Assembly: GCA_040220455.1 (NCBI GenBank)
Contig: JAVJUS010000094.1
Location: 62,001 to 126,000 of the forward strand
DNA length: 64,000 bases
Source: JAVJUS01 sp040220455
GTDB lineage: Bacteria > Pseudomonadota > Alphaproteobacteria > DSM-16000 > Inquilinaceae
Direction of reading: 5' to 3'
Positions 27,165-37,176 of this stretch are shown here, one piece after another. Below the pieces are notes generated by a model, which worked only from the letters and a program-made list of their open reading frames with translations, searched no databases and had not been told where the DNA came from. Position 1 is the first letter of the stretch, and each line of letters starts with the position of its first letter. A program made the position numbers and the translations under genes.

Positions 27165-27941
27165 TCAGCTCCCGTCGCACCGGGGCGGGGCGCGGCGTCG
27201 GCGCTTGTCGGCGTAAAGCGCCCGGTCCGCGCGGGCGAGGACGGCGTCCTCGTCCAGCGCGCCGGTAAAGACCGCGCTGCCGAAGCTGGCGGCGAGCGCT
27301 ATCCGTGTGCCATTCGTTTGCCCGGCGGCGTCCCATATCCTGGAGCCCGCTGCGCCGGACCGCCCGCGCACCGGCAGGACCGGCCGCTCGGCGGCGATCC
27401 GCTCCCGCAAGGCGTCGATTCGGCCGCGCGCGCCGTCCGCCCGGCACCGCGCGAGCAGGAGCGCGAATTCGTCCCCGCCCAGCCGGCCGACGATGTCGCT
27501 CTGGCGGACCGCGTCGCGCAGGATCGCCGCGAAGGCTTGAATCAGCGCGTCGCCCGCGGCATGGCCCAGGGTGTCGTTGACGGCCTTGAGGCCGTCGATA
27601 TCGCACAGCACGACGACGCCCGGCTCGCCGTGACGGCGGGCCAGCGCGATCTCCCGGCGCAGATGGTCCAGGGTGCCGCGCCGGTTGAACAGGCCGGTCA
27701 TCTCGTCGGTGACGCTCAGCCGCTCCAGGTCCGCGATCCGGGCGCGCTGCTCGGCCAGAAGCTGCTCGGCCTCGGCGACCAGCCCCAAGGCCTGCTCGAC
27801 GAGTAGCCCGGCGCCGGTCGACCCGATCTCCTCGATCGCCCCGGACAGGCGGTCGAGCCGGGTGGCCAGCCGCGTGGACGGCGCGAGCATGGCCCCGTCG
27901 GCCAGGGTACTCGTCCTATCGGAAGCCAGATAGGCGGTCAT
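27165..27941 (-). CDS. Diguanylate cyclase (GGDEF domain)
   Basis: The ATG at 27941 follows GGGAGGAGAG and gives 258 residues. A helical segment (about 25-75) that could form a dimer coiled coil precedes the GGDEF domain, which begins LERLSVTDEMTGLFNRRG. The active site is GGDEF at 155-159, with an intact inhibitory I-site RQSD at 146-149. An unusual insertion of about 22 residues (about 191-212, including GSRIWDAAGQTNGT) interrupts the domain before the ALAASFGSA strand. There is no sensor domain and no membrane segment. It should make cyclic di-GMP if the insertion is tolerated. Confidence 0.88.
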   Translation of the reverse strand: MTAYLASDRTSTLADGAMLAPSTRLATRLDRLSGAIEEIGSTGAGLLVEQALGLVAEAEQLLAEQRARIADLERLSVTDEMTGLFNRRGTLDHLRREIALARRHGEPGVVVLCDIDGLKAVNDTLGHAAGDALIQAFAAILRDAVRQSDIVGRLGGDEFALLLARCRADGARGRIDALRERIAAERPVLPVRGRSGAAGSRIWDAAGQTNGTRIALAASFGSAVFTGALDEDAVLARADRALYADKRRRRAPPRCDGS

Positions 27942-28263
27942 CGGCGACTCTCCTCCCTGCCACGCGGCCCATCGGAGCCGGGCGGCTGCCTGCCGCCCGG
28001 TCGATCGGCCGAATGCGTCTCGGCGGAGGATCGTCGCAAGCCTCGTGCCAGCGCGCCGGCGGGGGAGGTGGGCCCGAAAGGCGACATTTTCGCTAAAATG
28101 CCGGGAACAGCGGCGCGGCATCGCCCGTCTGCCCGCCGGGCCCGGCAATCCCTGCCGGGCACCATCGCGTGTCGGCGGCAGGGTTTGCCGGTTCGGCATC
28201 GCTCGCCGGCTCTCACGCCCCGGCCGGCTTTCAGCCGACGGTTGGGCGTCGGCGGCGTCGGCG
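27942..28263. other. Non-coding gap with a hairpin
   Basis: No gene is supported in these 322 bases. A perfect 8-bp hairpin, GCCCGGCA-ATCCC-TGCCGGGC, lies at 28140-28160 on the strand of both flanking minus-strand genes. It could end transcription from the hydroxyacid dehydrogenase gene or lie in the leader of the diguanylate cyclase gene. No T-run follows it. The 28200-28260 part is simple GC-rich sequence. Confidence 0.4.
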
Positions 28264-29238
28264 TCAGACCACGCGGTCGGGCGGCGTCCGGCCGGCGAGG
28301 AAGGCGTCGATGTTGTCGAGTGCCTTGAAGCCCATGGCGTTGCGCGTCTCCACCGTCGCGCTGCCCATGTGCGGCAGCAGGAAGGTGTTGTCGAGCTCCA
28401 GATAGCGGCGGTCGAGCCACGGCTCGTTCTCGAAGACGTCGAGCCCGGCCGCGGCGATCCGGCCCGAGCGCAGCGCGGCGATCAGCGCCTCGTCGTCGAC
28501 GATCGCGCCGCGCGCGGTATTGACGACGATCGCCCCGGCGGGCAGGCGCTCCAGGCTCTCGGCATTGACCAGGTGGCGCGTCTCCGGCGTCGCCGGGCAA
28601 TGCAGCGACAGGATGTCGGCGACCGAGAAGAGGGAGGCCGTGTCGGCGTGGTAGGTCGCGTCGCCGGCTTCCGAGTCCGGCAGGGGGCGCCGGTTGTAGT
28701 AGTGGATCGCCATGCCGAAGCCGCGCGCCCGGTGGGCCACGGCGCGCCCGATGCGCCCCATGCCGACGATGCCCAGGCGCTTGCCGCCCAGATGCGTGCC
28801 CAGGAGCTGGGTCGGCCGCCAGCCGGTCCACCGCCCGGCCCGGACCATCCGCTCGCCCTCGCTCGACCGCCGGGCCGCGCCGAGCATGAGCAGGAGCGCG
28901 ATGTCGGCGGTCGCCTCGGTCAGGACGTCGGGCGTGTTGCAGACGGTAAGGCCGCGCCGCCGCGCCGCCTCGACATCGATGTGGTCGAGGCCGACCGAGA
29001 AGGTGGCGACGATCCGCACGCTGTCGGGCAGGGCCGCGATCGCCGCGGCGTCGAGCTTCTCGGTCGAGGTGATCAAGAGCGCCTCGACCCCGTCGGCTCG
29101 ACGGGCGAGATCGTCCGGGGGCATGGCCTCGTCGGCCGTGTTGATCCAGGCGTCGTAGTCGCGCGCGGCGCGGTCCAGGACGGCGTCGGGCAGGCGGCGG
29201 GTGACGATCAGTCGCGGCTTTCCGCTGGCGGAACTCAT
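28264..29238 (-). CDS. D-2-hydroxyacid dehydrogenase (glyoxylate/hydroxypyruvate reductase type)
   Basis: The ATG at 29238 gives 324 residues. The NAD(P) fold is seen in GIVGMGRIGRAVA (156-168). The catalytic trio is in place: Arg243 in NTARGAIVDDEAL, Glu272 in DVFENEP, and His290 in LPHMGSAT. The overall look, including TSVGLDHID-like and NTPDVLTEATAD stretches, matches GhrB/GyaR-type reductases, which reduce glyoxylate or hydroxypyruvate. The exact substrate is not determined. It is divergent from the eipB-like gene, 115 bases away. Confidence 0.9.
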   Translation of the reverse strand: MSSASGKPRLIVTRRLPDAVLDRAARDYDAWINTADEAMPPDDLARRADGVEALLITSTEKLDAAAIAALPDSVRIVATFSVGLDHIDVEAARRRGLTVCNTPDVLTEATADIALLLMLGAARRSSEGERMVRAGRWTGWRPTQLLGTHLGGKRLGIVGMGRIGRAVAHRARGFGMAIHYYNRRPLPDSEAGDATYHADTASLFSVADILSLHCPATPETRHLVNAESLERLPAGAIVVNTARGAIVDDEALIAALRSGRIAAAGLDVFENEPWLDRRYLELDNTFLLPHMGSATVETRNAMGFKALDNIDAFLAGRTPPDRVV

Positions 29239-29353
29239 CTGGGGCTGGCCTCTTTCATCAATCCGCCGCATTTTCCCGGCTGTAGAAGGGGAGCGCGGCG
29301 GCGCCATAGTGCCGGCGCCGCCCGCGGTCGAGCAACCAGGGGAGCTCCGTTCC

Positions 29354-30223
29354 GTGCGATCGGCGAAACGCAAAGCCCTGACCACCTTGGCGGGCCTCGC
29401 CCTCGCGGCGGGGGCCGCGGCGGCGGGCGGCGGCCCGGCGGCGGCGTACGAGATCGTGCCGCACCGCGCGATCTACGGCCTCGACTTGGCCTCCAGCCGG
29501 TCGGGCGCGCGGATCAGCGACGTCGACGGCCGCATGCTCTTCAAGTGGGAGGAGACCTGCGACGGCTGGGTGATCGAGCAGCGCTATCTGATGACGTTCC
29601 TCTACAACGAGGGCGATTCGATGGAGCGCACGATCACCTACACGACGTGGGAATCGAAAAGCGGGCTCGAGTTCACCTTCACCTATCGCGGCGAGACGGA
29701 CGGCCGCGTGACCGAGGAGTTCCGCGGCTCGGCGGAGCTCGACTCGGTCGGCGGGCCGGGCGAGTACACCTACCGCGTCCCCGAGGAGCGGGTTGCGCCG
29801 CTGCCCGACAACACCTACTTCCCGACCCGCCATACGCTGGCGCTGCTCGAGCATGCCGAGGCCGGGGAGCCGCTGTTCTTCTCGCGCCTGTTCGACGGCA
29901 GCGGCGAATCGGGGCTCTGGGAGATCAACGCCTTCGTCGGCGCCGACGCGGCGCGGGCGGACAACGCTTCGGCGGGCAGCGCGGGTTCCGGCGGCGGCGA
30001 CGGGGCCGGCGGCGACGCGCGGGTCCTGCTGTCGGGGCGCTCCTGGCCGGTGCAGCTCGCCTTCTTCGCCATGCCGGAGGTCGCCTCGACTCCGGAATAC
30101 GAAATGGACATGCGCCTCTTCGAGAGCGGCGCGGTCGGCGAGATGCGCATCGACTACGGCGACTTCGCCATCGATGCCCGGCTGTCCCGGGCCGAGCGCC
30201 TGGAGCCGCCCGAGTGCCAGTGA
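29354..30223 (+). CDS. EipB-family cell-envelope integrity protein (DUF1849)
   Basis: The GTG at 29354, with GGGGAG upstream, gives 289 residues. A signal peptide (RSAKRKALTTLAGLALAAG, ending near AAAYE) leads to the mature region, which begins IVPHRAIYGLDLASSRSG and continues with CDGWVIEQRYLMTFLYNEGD. These are typical of EipB/DUF1849, a periplasmic beta-spiral protein that in Brucella supports envelope integrity. A Gly/Ser/Ala/Asp-rich loop (about 195-220) is longer than I would expect. Conserved cysteines near 66 and at the C-terminus (EPPECQ) may form the disulfide known for the family. Convergent with dinB. Confidence 0.82.
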   Translation: MRSAKRKALTTLAGLALAAGAAAAGGGPAAAYEIVPHRAIYGLDLASSRSGARISDVDGRMLFKWEETCDGWVIEQRYLMTFLYNEGDSMERTITYTTWESKSGLEFTFTYRGETDGRVTEEFRGSAELDSVGGPGEYTYRVPEERVAPLPDNTYFPTRHTLALLEHAEAGEPLFFSRLFDGSGESGLWEINAFVGADAARADNASAGSAGSGGGDGAGGDARVLLSGRSWPVQLAFFAMPEVASTPEYEMDMRLFESGAVGEMRIDYGDFAIDARLSRAERLEPPECQ

Positions 30224-30253
30224 TGCCGGAGGCGGGCGGGGCCCTGGCGCCGG

Positions 30254-31558
30254 TCAGGAGCCCAGGCCGCGGCCCTTGACGATCGCCGTCGGGCCCAGCT
30301 TGGCGCGCACCTGGTCGATCGCGCTCTCCACCCGCTTGCGTCGGGGCTGGTCGGGGTCGAGCAGTTCCGGCGGATCGGCCGCGTCGCCGCTTTCGAGGTC
30401 GGCGACCCCGACGCCGATCAGGCGATAGGCCGTGCCGTCGCACTCGGCCTCCAGCATCGGCAGGGCGGTGCGCCAAAGGGTCTCGGCGAGCTGGGTCGGC
30501 GCGGCGAGGCTGCGCTGCCGGGTCAGGCCGCGGAACTCCGCCGTCTTGAGCTTGAGCGTCACGGTCCGGCCGGCCAGGTGCTTGGCCTTCAGGCGCTCGG
30601 CGACCTTCTCGCACAGCCGCCACAGGATCGGGCGCAGGGCGTCCAGGCGGGTGTGGTCGGTCTCGAATGTCGTCTCGTTGGACACGCTCTTGGGCGGCGC
30701 GCCGGTCACGACGGGGCGGTCGTCGGTGGCGTTGGCGAAGCGCCAGAGCCGATGGCCCATCGCGCCGTAGCGCGCGACCAGCGCCTTCTCGCCCCGGGCG
30801 CGCAGGTCGCCGATCCGGGTCAGGCCGTCGGCGACCAGCTTGGCCTGCAGGCTCTTGCCGACGCCCCAGATCAGGGAGACCGGGCGATCCTCGAGGAAGC
30901 CCGGCGCGTCGGCCCGGCCGATGACGGCGAAGCCCCGCGGCTTGTCGAGATCCGAGGCGATCTTGGCCAGGAACTTGTTGTAGCTGAGCCCGATCGACGC
31001 GCTGACCCCGACCTCCCGCTCGATGCGCCGGACCAGCGCGGCGCAGCAGGCCGCCGGGCTCATGCCGTGCAGGCGCTCGGTCCCGCCGAGATCCATGAAG
31101 GCCTCGTCGATCGACAGCGGCTCGACGAGCGGGGTCAGGTCGGTCATGAAGCCGCGGATGACGCGCCCGGCCTCGGCGTATTTGCGCATGTCGGGCTTGA
31201 TCACCACCGCGTCGGGGCAGGCCTTCAGCGCCTTGAACATCGGCATCGCCGAGCGCACGCCGGACATGCGCGCGATGTAGCAGGCCGCCGAGACGACGCC
31301 GCGCCGGCCGCCGCCGACGATCACGGGCCGGTCGCGCAGGCTCGGATCGTCGCGCTTTTCCACCGAGGCGTAGAAGGCGTCGCAGTCGAGATGGGCGATC
31401 GCCAGCGCGTGGAGTTCCGGGTGACGGACGACCCGCGGTGAGCCGCAGGCCGGGCAGCGCCGCGCCGTCGTCGACACGCCGCAATCGCGGCACAGGCCGG
31501 CGTCGCGTGGGGCGGTGGACGGGCTGCCGGGGGGCGGGCTGTCGGCGGGGGTGGTCAT
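30254..31558 (-). CDS. dinB: DNA polymerase IV (Y family), DinB
   Basis: DinB is a translesion polymerase. The 434-residue protein begins with a short zinc-ribbon-like extension (Cys23, Cys26, Cys35, Cys38: CRDCG and CPACGS), as seen in alphaproteobacterial homologues. The polymerase proper starts at HLDCDAFYASVEKRDD (56-71). The second catalytic motif is SIDEAFMDL with Asp151 and Glu152. The little-finger domain runs to about 375, then a charged tail. The C-terminus has no obvious QLxLF clamp motif. Convergent with the eipB-like gene, 30 bases away. Confidence 0.94.
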   Translation of the reverse strand: MTTPADSPPPGSPSTAPRDAGLCRDCGVSTTARRCPACGSPRVVRHPELHALAIAHLDCDAFYASVEKRDDPSLRDRPVIVGGGRRGVVSAACYIARMSGVRSAMPMFKALKACPDAVVIKPDMRKYAEAGRVIRGFMTDLTPLVEPLSIDEAFMDLGGTERLHGMSPAACCAALVRRIEREVGVSASIGLSYNKFLAKIASDLDKPRGFAVIGRADAPGFLEDRPVSLIWGVGKSLQAKLVADGLTRIGDLRARGEKALVARYGAMGHRLWRFANATDDRPVVTGAPPKSVSNETTFETDHTRLDALRPILWRLCEKVAERLKAKHLAGRTVTLKLKTAEFRGLTRQRSLAAPTQLAETLWRTALPMLEAECDGTAYRLIGVGVADLESGDAADPPELLDPDQPRRKRVESAIDQVRAKLGPTAIVKGRGLGS

Positions 31559-31708
31559 CGTTTCTTAACGGCCATACCGCTAGAAGCCGTTGGATCGGGA
31601 GCGCCCGGTCCGCACCTCGTGGTTGTTCTCCCTCCGGCCCCGGCGTAATCTCGCGGTCCCGGGCGATTCCCACGGTGCGGCACTCTTGCGCGGCAAAAGG
31701 ATAGCACG

Positions 31709-32074
31709 ATGTCCAAGCGCGTGCTGATCGTCGAGGACAACGAGCTCAACATGAAGCTCTTCCACGATCTGCTGGAAGCGCACGGCTACGAGACCCTCCA
31801 GACCAAGGACGGGATGGAGGCCCTGAAGATCGCCCGGCAGGAGCATCCGGACCTGATCCTGATGGATATCCAGCTTCCCGAGGTTTCGGGGCTGGAAGTC
31901 ACGAAGTGGATCAAGGAAGATGACGATCTCCGTTCGATTCCCGTCATCGCGGTGACCGCATTCGCGATGAAGGGGGACGAGGAGAAGATCCGCGAAGGGG
32001 GCTGCGAGGACTATATCGCCAAGCCCATCTCCGTGGCGAAGTTTCTGGAGACCGTGAAGCGCTACCTTAACTGA
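31709..32074 (+). CDS. divK: Single-domain response regulator DivK
   Basis: DivK is the small receiver that links the DivJ and PleC kinases to cell polarity and the CckA-CtrA pathway in Alphaproteobacteria. The 121-residue protein is one receiver domain with acidic Glu9/Asp10, phospho-acceptor Asp53 (LILMDIQLP), a switch Thr in AVTAFAM, and the Lys of YIAKPIS. It lies 7 bases before pleD, the conserved divK-pleD pair of Caulobacter and relatives. Confidence 0.95.
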   Translation: MSKRVLIVEDNELNMKLFHDLLEAHGYETLQTKDGMEALKIARQEHPDLILMDIQLPEVSGLEVTKWIKEDDDLRSIPVIAVTAFAMKGDEEKIREGGCEDYIAKPISVAKFLETVKRYLN

Positions 32075-32081
32075 GCCAGGT

Positions 32082-33494
<1,413 letters not shown>

Positions 33495-33497
<3 letters not shown>

Positions 33498-33532
33498 AGC
33501 ATCCTGCGCCCGAACGGGCGCAGGATGCTCTA
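33495..33532 (+). terminator. Perfect 17-bp hairpin overlapping the pleD stop codon
   Basis: The left arm TAGAGCATCCTGCGCCC (33495-33511) and right arm GGGCGCAGGATGCTCTA (33516-33532) pair perfectly around a GAAC loop. The first three bases are the TAG of pleD. The sequence after it, TGTTGTTG, is only mildly T-rich, so it may act as a terminator or as an RNA 3' stabiliser. pleD and the AEC gene converge here, so a bidirectional role is possible. Confidence 0.65.
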
Positions 33533-33561
33533 TGTTGTTGAAGATGGGGCTACGGCTTCGG

Positions 33562-34509
33562 CTAAGGCGCGCCGCCCCATCCGACCCGGCCCAGGATCAG
33601 CGCCACGGCCGGCACGGTCGCCACGGCGGCGATCGTCGTCGCGGTGATGATACCCGCCGTCAGCGGGGCGTCGCCGCCCATCTTGCGCGACAGGACATAG
33701 GCCGAGGCGGCGGTCGGCAGGCTCGTGTAGATCACGGCGACGGCCGCCGGCGCGCCTTCGACGCCGAGGGCGAGGCACGCCGCGGCGGTCAGCGCCGGCA
33801 TCACGGCCAGCTTGCCCGTCGCCGCCATCGCCACGCGGCCCGCCGCCCGACGCGCGGCCCCGAGGTCGAGCCCGGCGCCGACCGCCAGCAGGCCCAGCGG
33901 CAGAGCCGTGCGGGCCAGGATCTCGAGCGTCGAATCGATCGGCTCGACCAGGGGCAGGCCGGCGAGGTTCGCCGCGATCCCGGCGACCACCGCCAGGATC
34001 AGCGGATTGCCGGCGACCGCCCGGGCGAGCGCCGCCGGCCCGGCCGCGCCACCCCCGTCGCCCGCCCCGTGGCGCGCCAGGGCGGCGACCGAGAGCAGGT
34101 TGACCGAGGGCACGACGACGGCGATGGCGACCGCCGCGAGCGCCAGCCCCGGCTCACCGTAGAGCCCGGCCGCGGCGGCCAGCCCGACATAGGTGTTGGG
34201 CCGGATCGCGCCCTGGAAGACGGCCGCGAAGGCCGGCCCGTCGAGCCCGCGTCGCGGCCCGACGGCCAGCGCGGCGAGCCCCGCGCCCCAGACCGCGAGC
34301 GCCAGCGCCGCCGCCATCGGCCCGACCTCGCCGGCGTCCAGCCGGGCCGAGGCCATCGTGCGGAAAAGCAGGGCGGGGAAGAACAGGACATAGACGAGAG
34401 TCTCGACCGCCGGCCAGAAGGCGTCGTCGACCAGGCGCGCGCGGCGCAGCCCCGCGCCGATCAGGATCAGCGCGAAGACCGGGGCGAGGGCGACGGCGAC
34501 GGGACCCAT
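33562..34509 (-). CDS. AEC family transporter (auxin efflux carrier-like)
   Basis: The 315-residue protein has about ten hydrophobic segments in two halves with a loop between them (about 155-175, Gly/Ala-rich). The start LAPVFALILIGAGLRRARLV and the later NTYVGLAAAAGLYG and YTSLPTAASAYVLSR are typical of the AEC family, which includes malonate and other organic acid carriers. The substrate is not evident. It converges with pleD and is 27 bases from ruvX on the same strand, so it may be co-transcribed with ruvX. Confidence 0.85.
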   Translation of the reverse strand: MGPVAVALAPVFALILIGAGLRRARLVDDAFWPAVETLVYVLFFPALLFRTMASARLDAGEVGPMAAALALAVWGAGLAALAVGPRRGLDGPAFAAVFQGAIRPNTYVGLAAAAGLYGEPGLALAAVAIAVVVPSVNLLSVAALARHGAGDGGGAAGPAALARAVAGNPLILAVVAGIAANLAGLPLVEPIDSTLEILARTALPLGLLAVGAGLDLGAARRAAGRVAMAATGKLAVMPALTAAACLALGVEGAPAAVAVIYTSLPTAASAYVLSRKMGGDAPLTAGIITATTIAAVATVPAVALILGRVGWGGAP

Positions 34510-34536
34510 CTCGATCTCGAAGTGCGCGGCCGGGGG

Positions 34537-35085
34537 TCAGTCGTCGAAGCGGAACGGGGCGTCGTCGTCGCCGTCCGGGTCCGGATCGGCCGGGTCGTCC
34601 CGGTCGAGCGCTCGCCGCGCGGCCCGGGCCGACAGGGCGTCGAGCGCACCCTGCAGGATGTAGGCGGCGGCCGCCGTGTCGACGGACTTCGCCCGCTTCG
34701 ACCGGCTGCGGTCGGCGCCGATCATCGCGCGCTCGACCGCCGCCGTGGACAGTCGCTCGTCCTGGAAGGCGATCGGCAGGTCGCGCAATTCCAGCAGGTT
34801 GGCGGCGAACTGCCGGGTCGACTGGCAGCGCCGGCCCTCGCTGCCGTCCATGTTGAGGGGCAGGCCCAGGACCAGGGCGCCGACCTGCCGGTCGTCGACG
34901 AGGGCGAGCAGCTCGCGCGCGTCGGCGGTGAACTTCGTCCGCCGGATCGTGCCGATCGGCGAGGCGATGCGGAATCCGGCGTCGGAGATGGCGAGTCCGA
35001 TGGTCTTGTCGCCCAGGTCCAGGCCCAGCAGGCGCGCGCCCGCGGGCAGGTCTTCGGTCAGGCTGTCGATGTTGCGCAGGGGCAT
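34537..35085 (-). CDS. ruvX: Putative pre-16S rRNA nuclease / Holliday junction resolvase YqgF (RuvX)
   Basis: YqgF proteins have an RNase H-like fold and process the 5' end of 16S rRNA. The 182-residue protein has GLDLGDKTIGLAISD (about 20-34), GLPLNMDGSEG, and DERLSTAAVE (about 107-116) with the conserved acidic residues. The last 20 residues are an acidic tail (DDPADPDPDGDDD) beyond the family core. It is divergent from gatC. Confidence 0.9.
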   Translation of the reverse strand: MPLRNIDSLTEDLPAGARLLGLDLGDKTIGLAISDAGFRIASPIGTIRRTKFTADARELLALVDDRQVGALVLGLPLNMDGSEGRRCQSTRQFAANLLELRDLPIAFQDERLSTAAVERAMIGADRSRSKRAKSVDTAAAAYILQGALDALSARAARRALDRDDPADPDPDGDDDAPFRFDD

Positions 35086-35184
35086 GCCGGGTGCTAGCTT
35101 CCGCGCCGCTTTCCGGCGGGAGATCGGGGCCTCGGCGCCGCGGCGATCCGCCCGCCGGCGCGCTTGACCGGAGACCTGTACCCC

Positions 35185-35472
35185 ATGTCGCTCGACAAGG
35201 CTACCGTGGCGCGGATCGCCCATCTCGCGCGGATCCGCATGCCCGAGGAAGACCTCGACTCCATGGCGACGGAGTTGAGCCGCATCCTCGACTGGGTGGA
35301 GCAATTGAACGCGGTGCCGACGGACGACGTCGCGCCGATGACCAGCGTCGCCCCGCACACCCTGCGCCGCCGCCCGGACGAGGTGACCGACGGTCGGGTC
35401 CAGGGCAAGGTGCTGGCCAACGCGCCGGAGGCGGTCAGCGGCTTCTTCGCCGTGCCCAAGGTGGTCGAGTAG
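35185..35472 (+). CDS. gatC: Aspartyl/glutamyl-tRNA amidotransferase subunit C
   Basis: GatC is the small helper subunit of GatCAB, which converts Glu-tRNA(Gln) and Asp-tRNA(Asn) to the amidated forms. The ATG at 35185 gives 95 residues (an in-frame TTG at 35164 is possible). Family features are ARIAHLARIRM at the N-terminus, ILDWVEQLNAVPTDDVAPMT (about 35-54), and the LRxD element near 62. gatA follows after 70 bases, but gatB is 5 kb away, beyond a copper module. Confidence 0.95.
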   Translation: MSLDKATVARIAHLARIRMPEEDLDSMATELSRILDWVEQLNAVPTDDVAPMTSVAPHTLRRRPDEVTDGRVQGKVLANAPEAVSGFFAVPKVVE

Positions 35473-35542
35473 CGCCGGTCGCGGCCGCGCCGGTCGATCG
35501 GGACCGAAGACAGGACAACACGACAACAGGAGAGGGCGACGC

Positions 35543-37033
35543 ATGCCGGCGTCCGCGACCGACCCGACCCGCATGACCGTCGCCGAGGCGCGCGACGCGC
35601 TCGCCGCCAAGGCCGTCTCCGCGGTCGAGCTGACCGAGGCCCATATCGCCGCCATGGAGCGCACGCGCGCGCTCAACGCCTATGTGGCGGAGACGCCGGA
35701 GCGCGCGCTGGAGGCGGCGCGGGCGAGCGACGCGCGGCTGGCCAAGGGCGAGGGCGGGCCGCTCGAGGGCATTCCGCTGGCGATCAAGGACGTCTTCTGC
35801 ACCGAGGGGGTGGAGACGACGGCCGGCAGCAGGATCCTCCAGGGCTTCACGCCGACCTACGAGAGCACGGTCACCGCCAATCTCCTTCGGGACGGCGCCG
35901 TGGCGCTGGGCAAGACCAATTGTGACGAGTTCGCCATGGGCTCGGCCAACGTCACCTCCATCCACGGCCCGGTGATCAACCCCTGGACGCCGGCCGGCAG
36001 CGACGACCGCCTGCTGGTCCCCGGCGGCTCGTCCGGCGGCTCGGCCGCCGCCGTCGCCGCGCGCTCGGCGCTGGCGGCGACCGGCACGGACACCGGCGGC
36101 TCGATCCGCCAGCCAGCGAGCTTCACCGGCATCGTCGGGCTCAAGCCGACCTACGGGCGCTGTTCGCGCTGGGGCATCGTCGCCTTCGCCTCCTCGCTCG
36201 ACCAGGCGGGCCCGATGACACGCAGCGTGCGCGACGCGGCGATCCTGCTCGGCTCCATGGCCAGCTTCGATCCGAAGGACTCGACCTCGGTCGACATGGC
36301 CGTGCCGGACTTCGCCGCCGCGCTGACCGGCGATATCCGCGGCATGAAGATCGGCATTCCGAAGGAATACCGCATCGACGGCATGCCGGCGGAGATCGAG
36401 GCGCTGTGGCAGCAGGGCATGGACTGGCTGCGCGCCGCCGGGGCGGAGCCGGTCGAGATATCGCTGCCGATGACCCAGTACGCCCTGCCGGCCTACTACA
36501 TCGTCGCGCCGGCGGAGGCGTCGTCGAACCTGGCGCGCTACGACGGCGTGCGCTACGGCCTGCGGGTGCCCGGCGACTCGCTGCTGGAGATGTACGAGAA
36601 CACCCGGGCCGAGGGCTTCGGGCGCGAGGTCAAGCGCCGGGTCATGATCGGGACCTATGTTCTCTCGGCGGGCTATTACGACGCCTACTACCTCAAGGCC
36701 CAGAAGGTGCGCACGCTCATCGCGCGGGACTTCGCGACGGCCTTCGACACGGTCGACGCGATCCTGACGCCGACCGCGCCGTCCACGCCCTTCGCCATCG
36801 GCGAGAAGCAGGACGACCCGGTCCAGATGTACCTCAACGACGTCTTCACCGTGCCGGCCTCGCTGGCCGGGCTGCCCGGCATCTCGGTGCCGGCCGGGTC
36901 GGGCGCGGATGGCGGGCCGCTCGGCCTGCAGGTGATCGGCCGCGCCTTCGACGAGGAGACGGTGCTGCGCGTCGGCGGCGTACTGGAAGACGCCGCCGGC
37001 CAGCAGGCCGCGGAGCCGCCGCGAATCGCCTGA
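35543..37033 (+). CDS. gatA: Aspartyl/glutamyl-tRNA amidotransferase subunit A
   Basis: GatA is the amidase subunit that releases ammonia from glutamine. The 496-residue protein carries the Ser-cisSer-Lys triad of amidase-signature enzymes: Lys82 in AIKDVF, Ser163 in GGSSGGSAAAV, and Ser187 in TGGSIRQPA. The rest is a normal GatA to residue 490. It follows gatC closely. The next gene is copA, 143 bases on, preceded by its own copper-type promoter. Confidence 0.97.
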   Translation: MPASATDPTRMTVAEARDALAAKAVSAVELTEAHIAAMERTRALNAYVAETPERALEAARASDARLAKGEGGPLEGIPLAIKDVFCTEGVETTAGSRILQGFTPTYESTVTANLLRDGAVALGKTNCDEFAMGSANVTSIHGPVINPWTPAGSDDRLLVPGGSSGGSAAAVAARSALAATGTDTGGSIRQPASFTGIVGLKPTYGRCSRWGIVAFASSLDQAGPMTRSVRDAAILLGSMASFDPKDSTSVDMAVPDFAAALTGDIRGMKIGIPKEYRIDGMPAEIEALWQQGMDWLRAAGAEPVEISLPMTQYALPAYYIVAPAEASSNLARYDGVRYGLRVPGDSLLEMYENTRAEGFGREVKRRVMIGTYVLSAGYYDAYYLKAQKVRTLIARDFATAFDTVDAILTPTAPSTPFAIGEKQDDPVQMYLNDVFTVPASLAGLPGISVPAGSGADGGPLGLQVIGRAFDEETVLRVGGVLEDAAGQQAAEPPRIA

Positions 37034-37114
37034 CGGGGAGAGCCTGGGCTCCGCGCCGATCGGCGGCGAAGACGTCCTCGCCCGAACCGTCGATCGGCCG
37101 GCGCATGCCGGGCC

Positions 37115-37145
37115 TTGACCTTCCAGTTCCTGGAGGCCGCATCTA
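37115..37145 (+). promoter_or_regulatory. CueR-type promoter/operator of copA
   Basis: TTGACC at 37115-37120 and CATCTA at 37140-37145 are separated by 19 bases, the over-long spacer typical of MerR-family activation. The spacer contains an imperfect dyad, CCTTCCAG-TTC-CTGGAGG, centred between the two boxes, very like known CueR sites (ACCTTCC...GGAAGG). It is 32 bases before the copA ATG. Confidence 0.8.
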
Positions 37146-37176
37146 AGGGGCCTTACAGCGCACTGGAACGGTTTCG

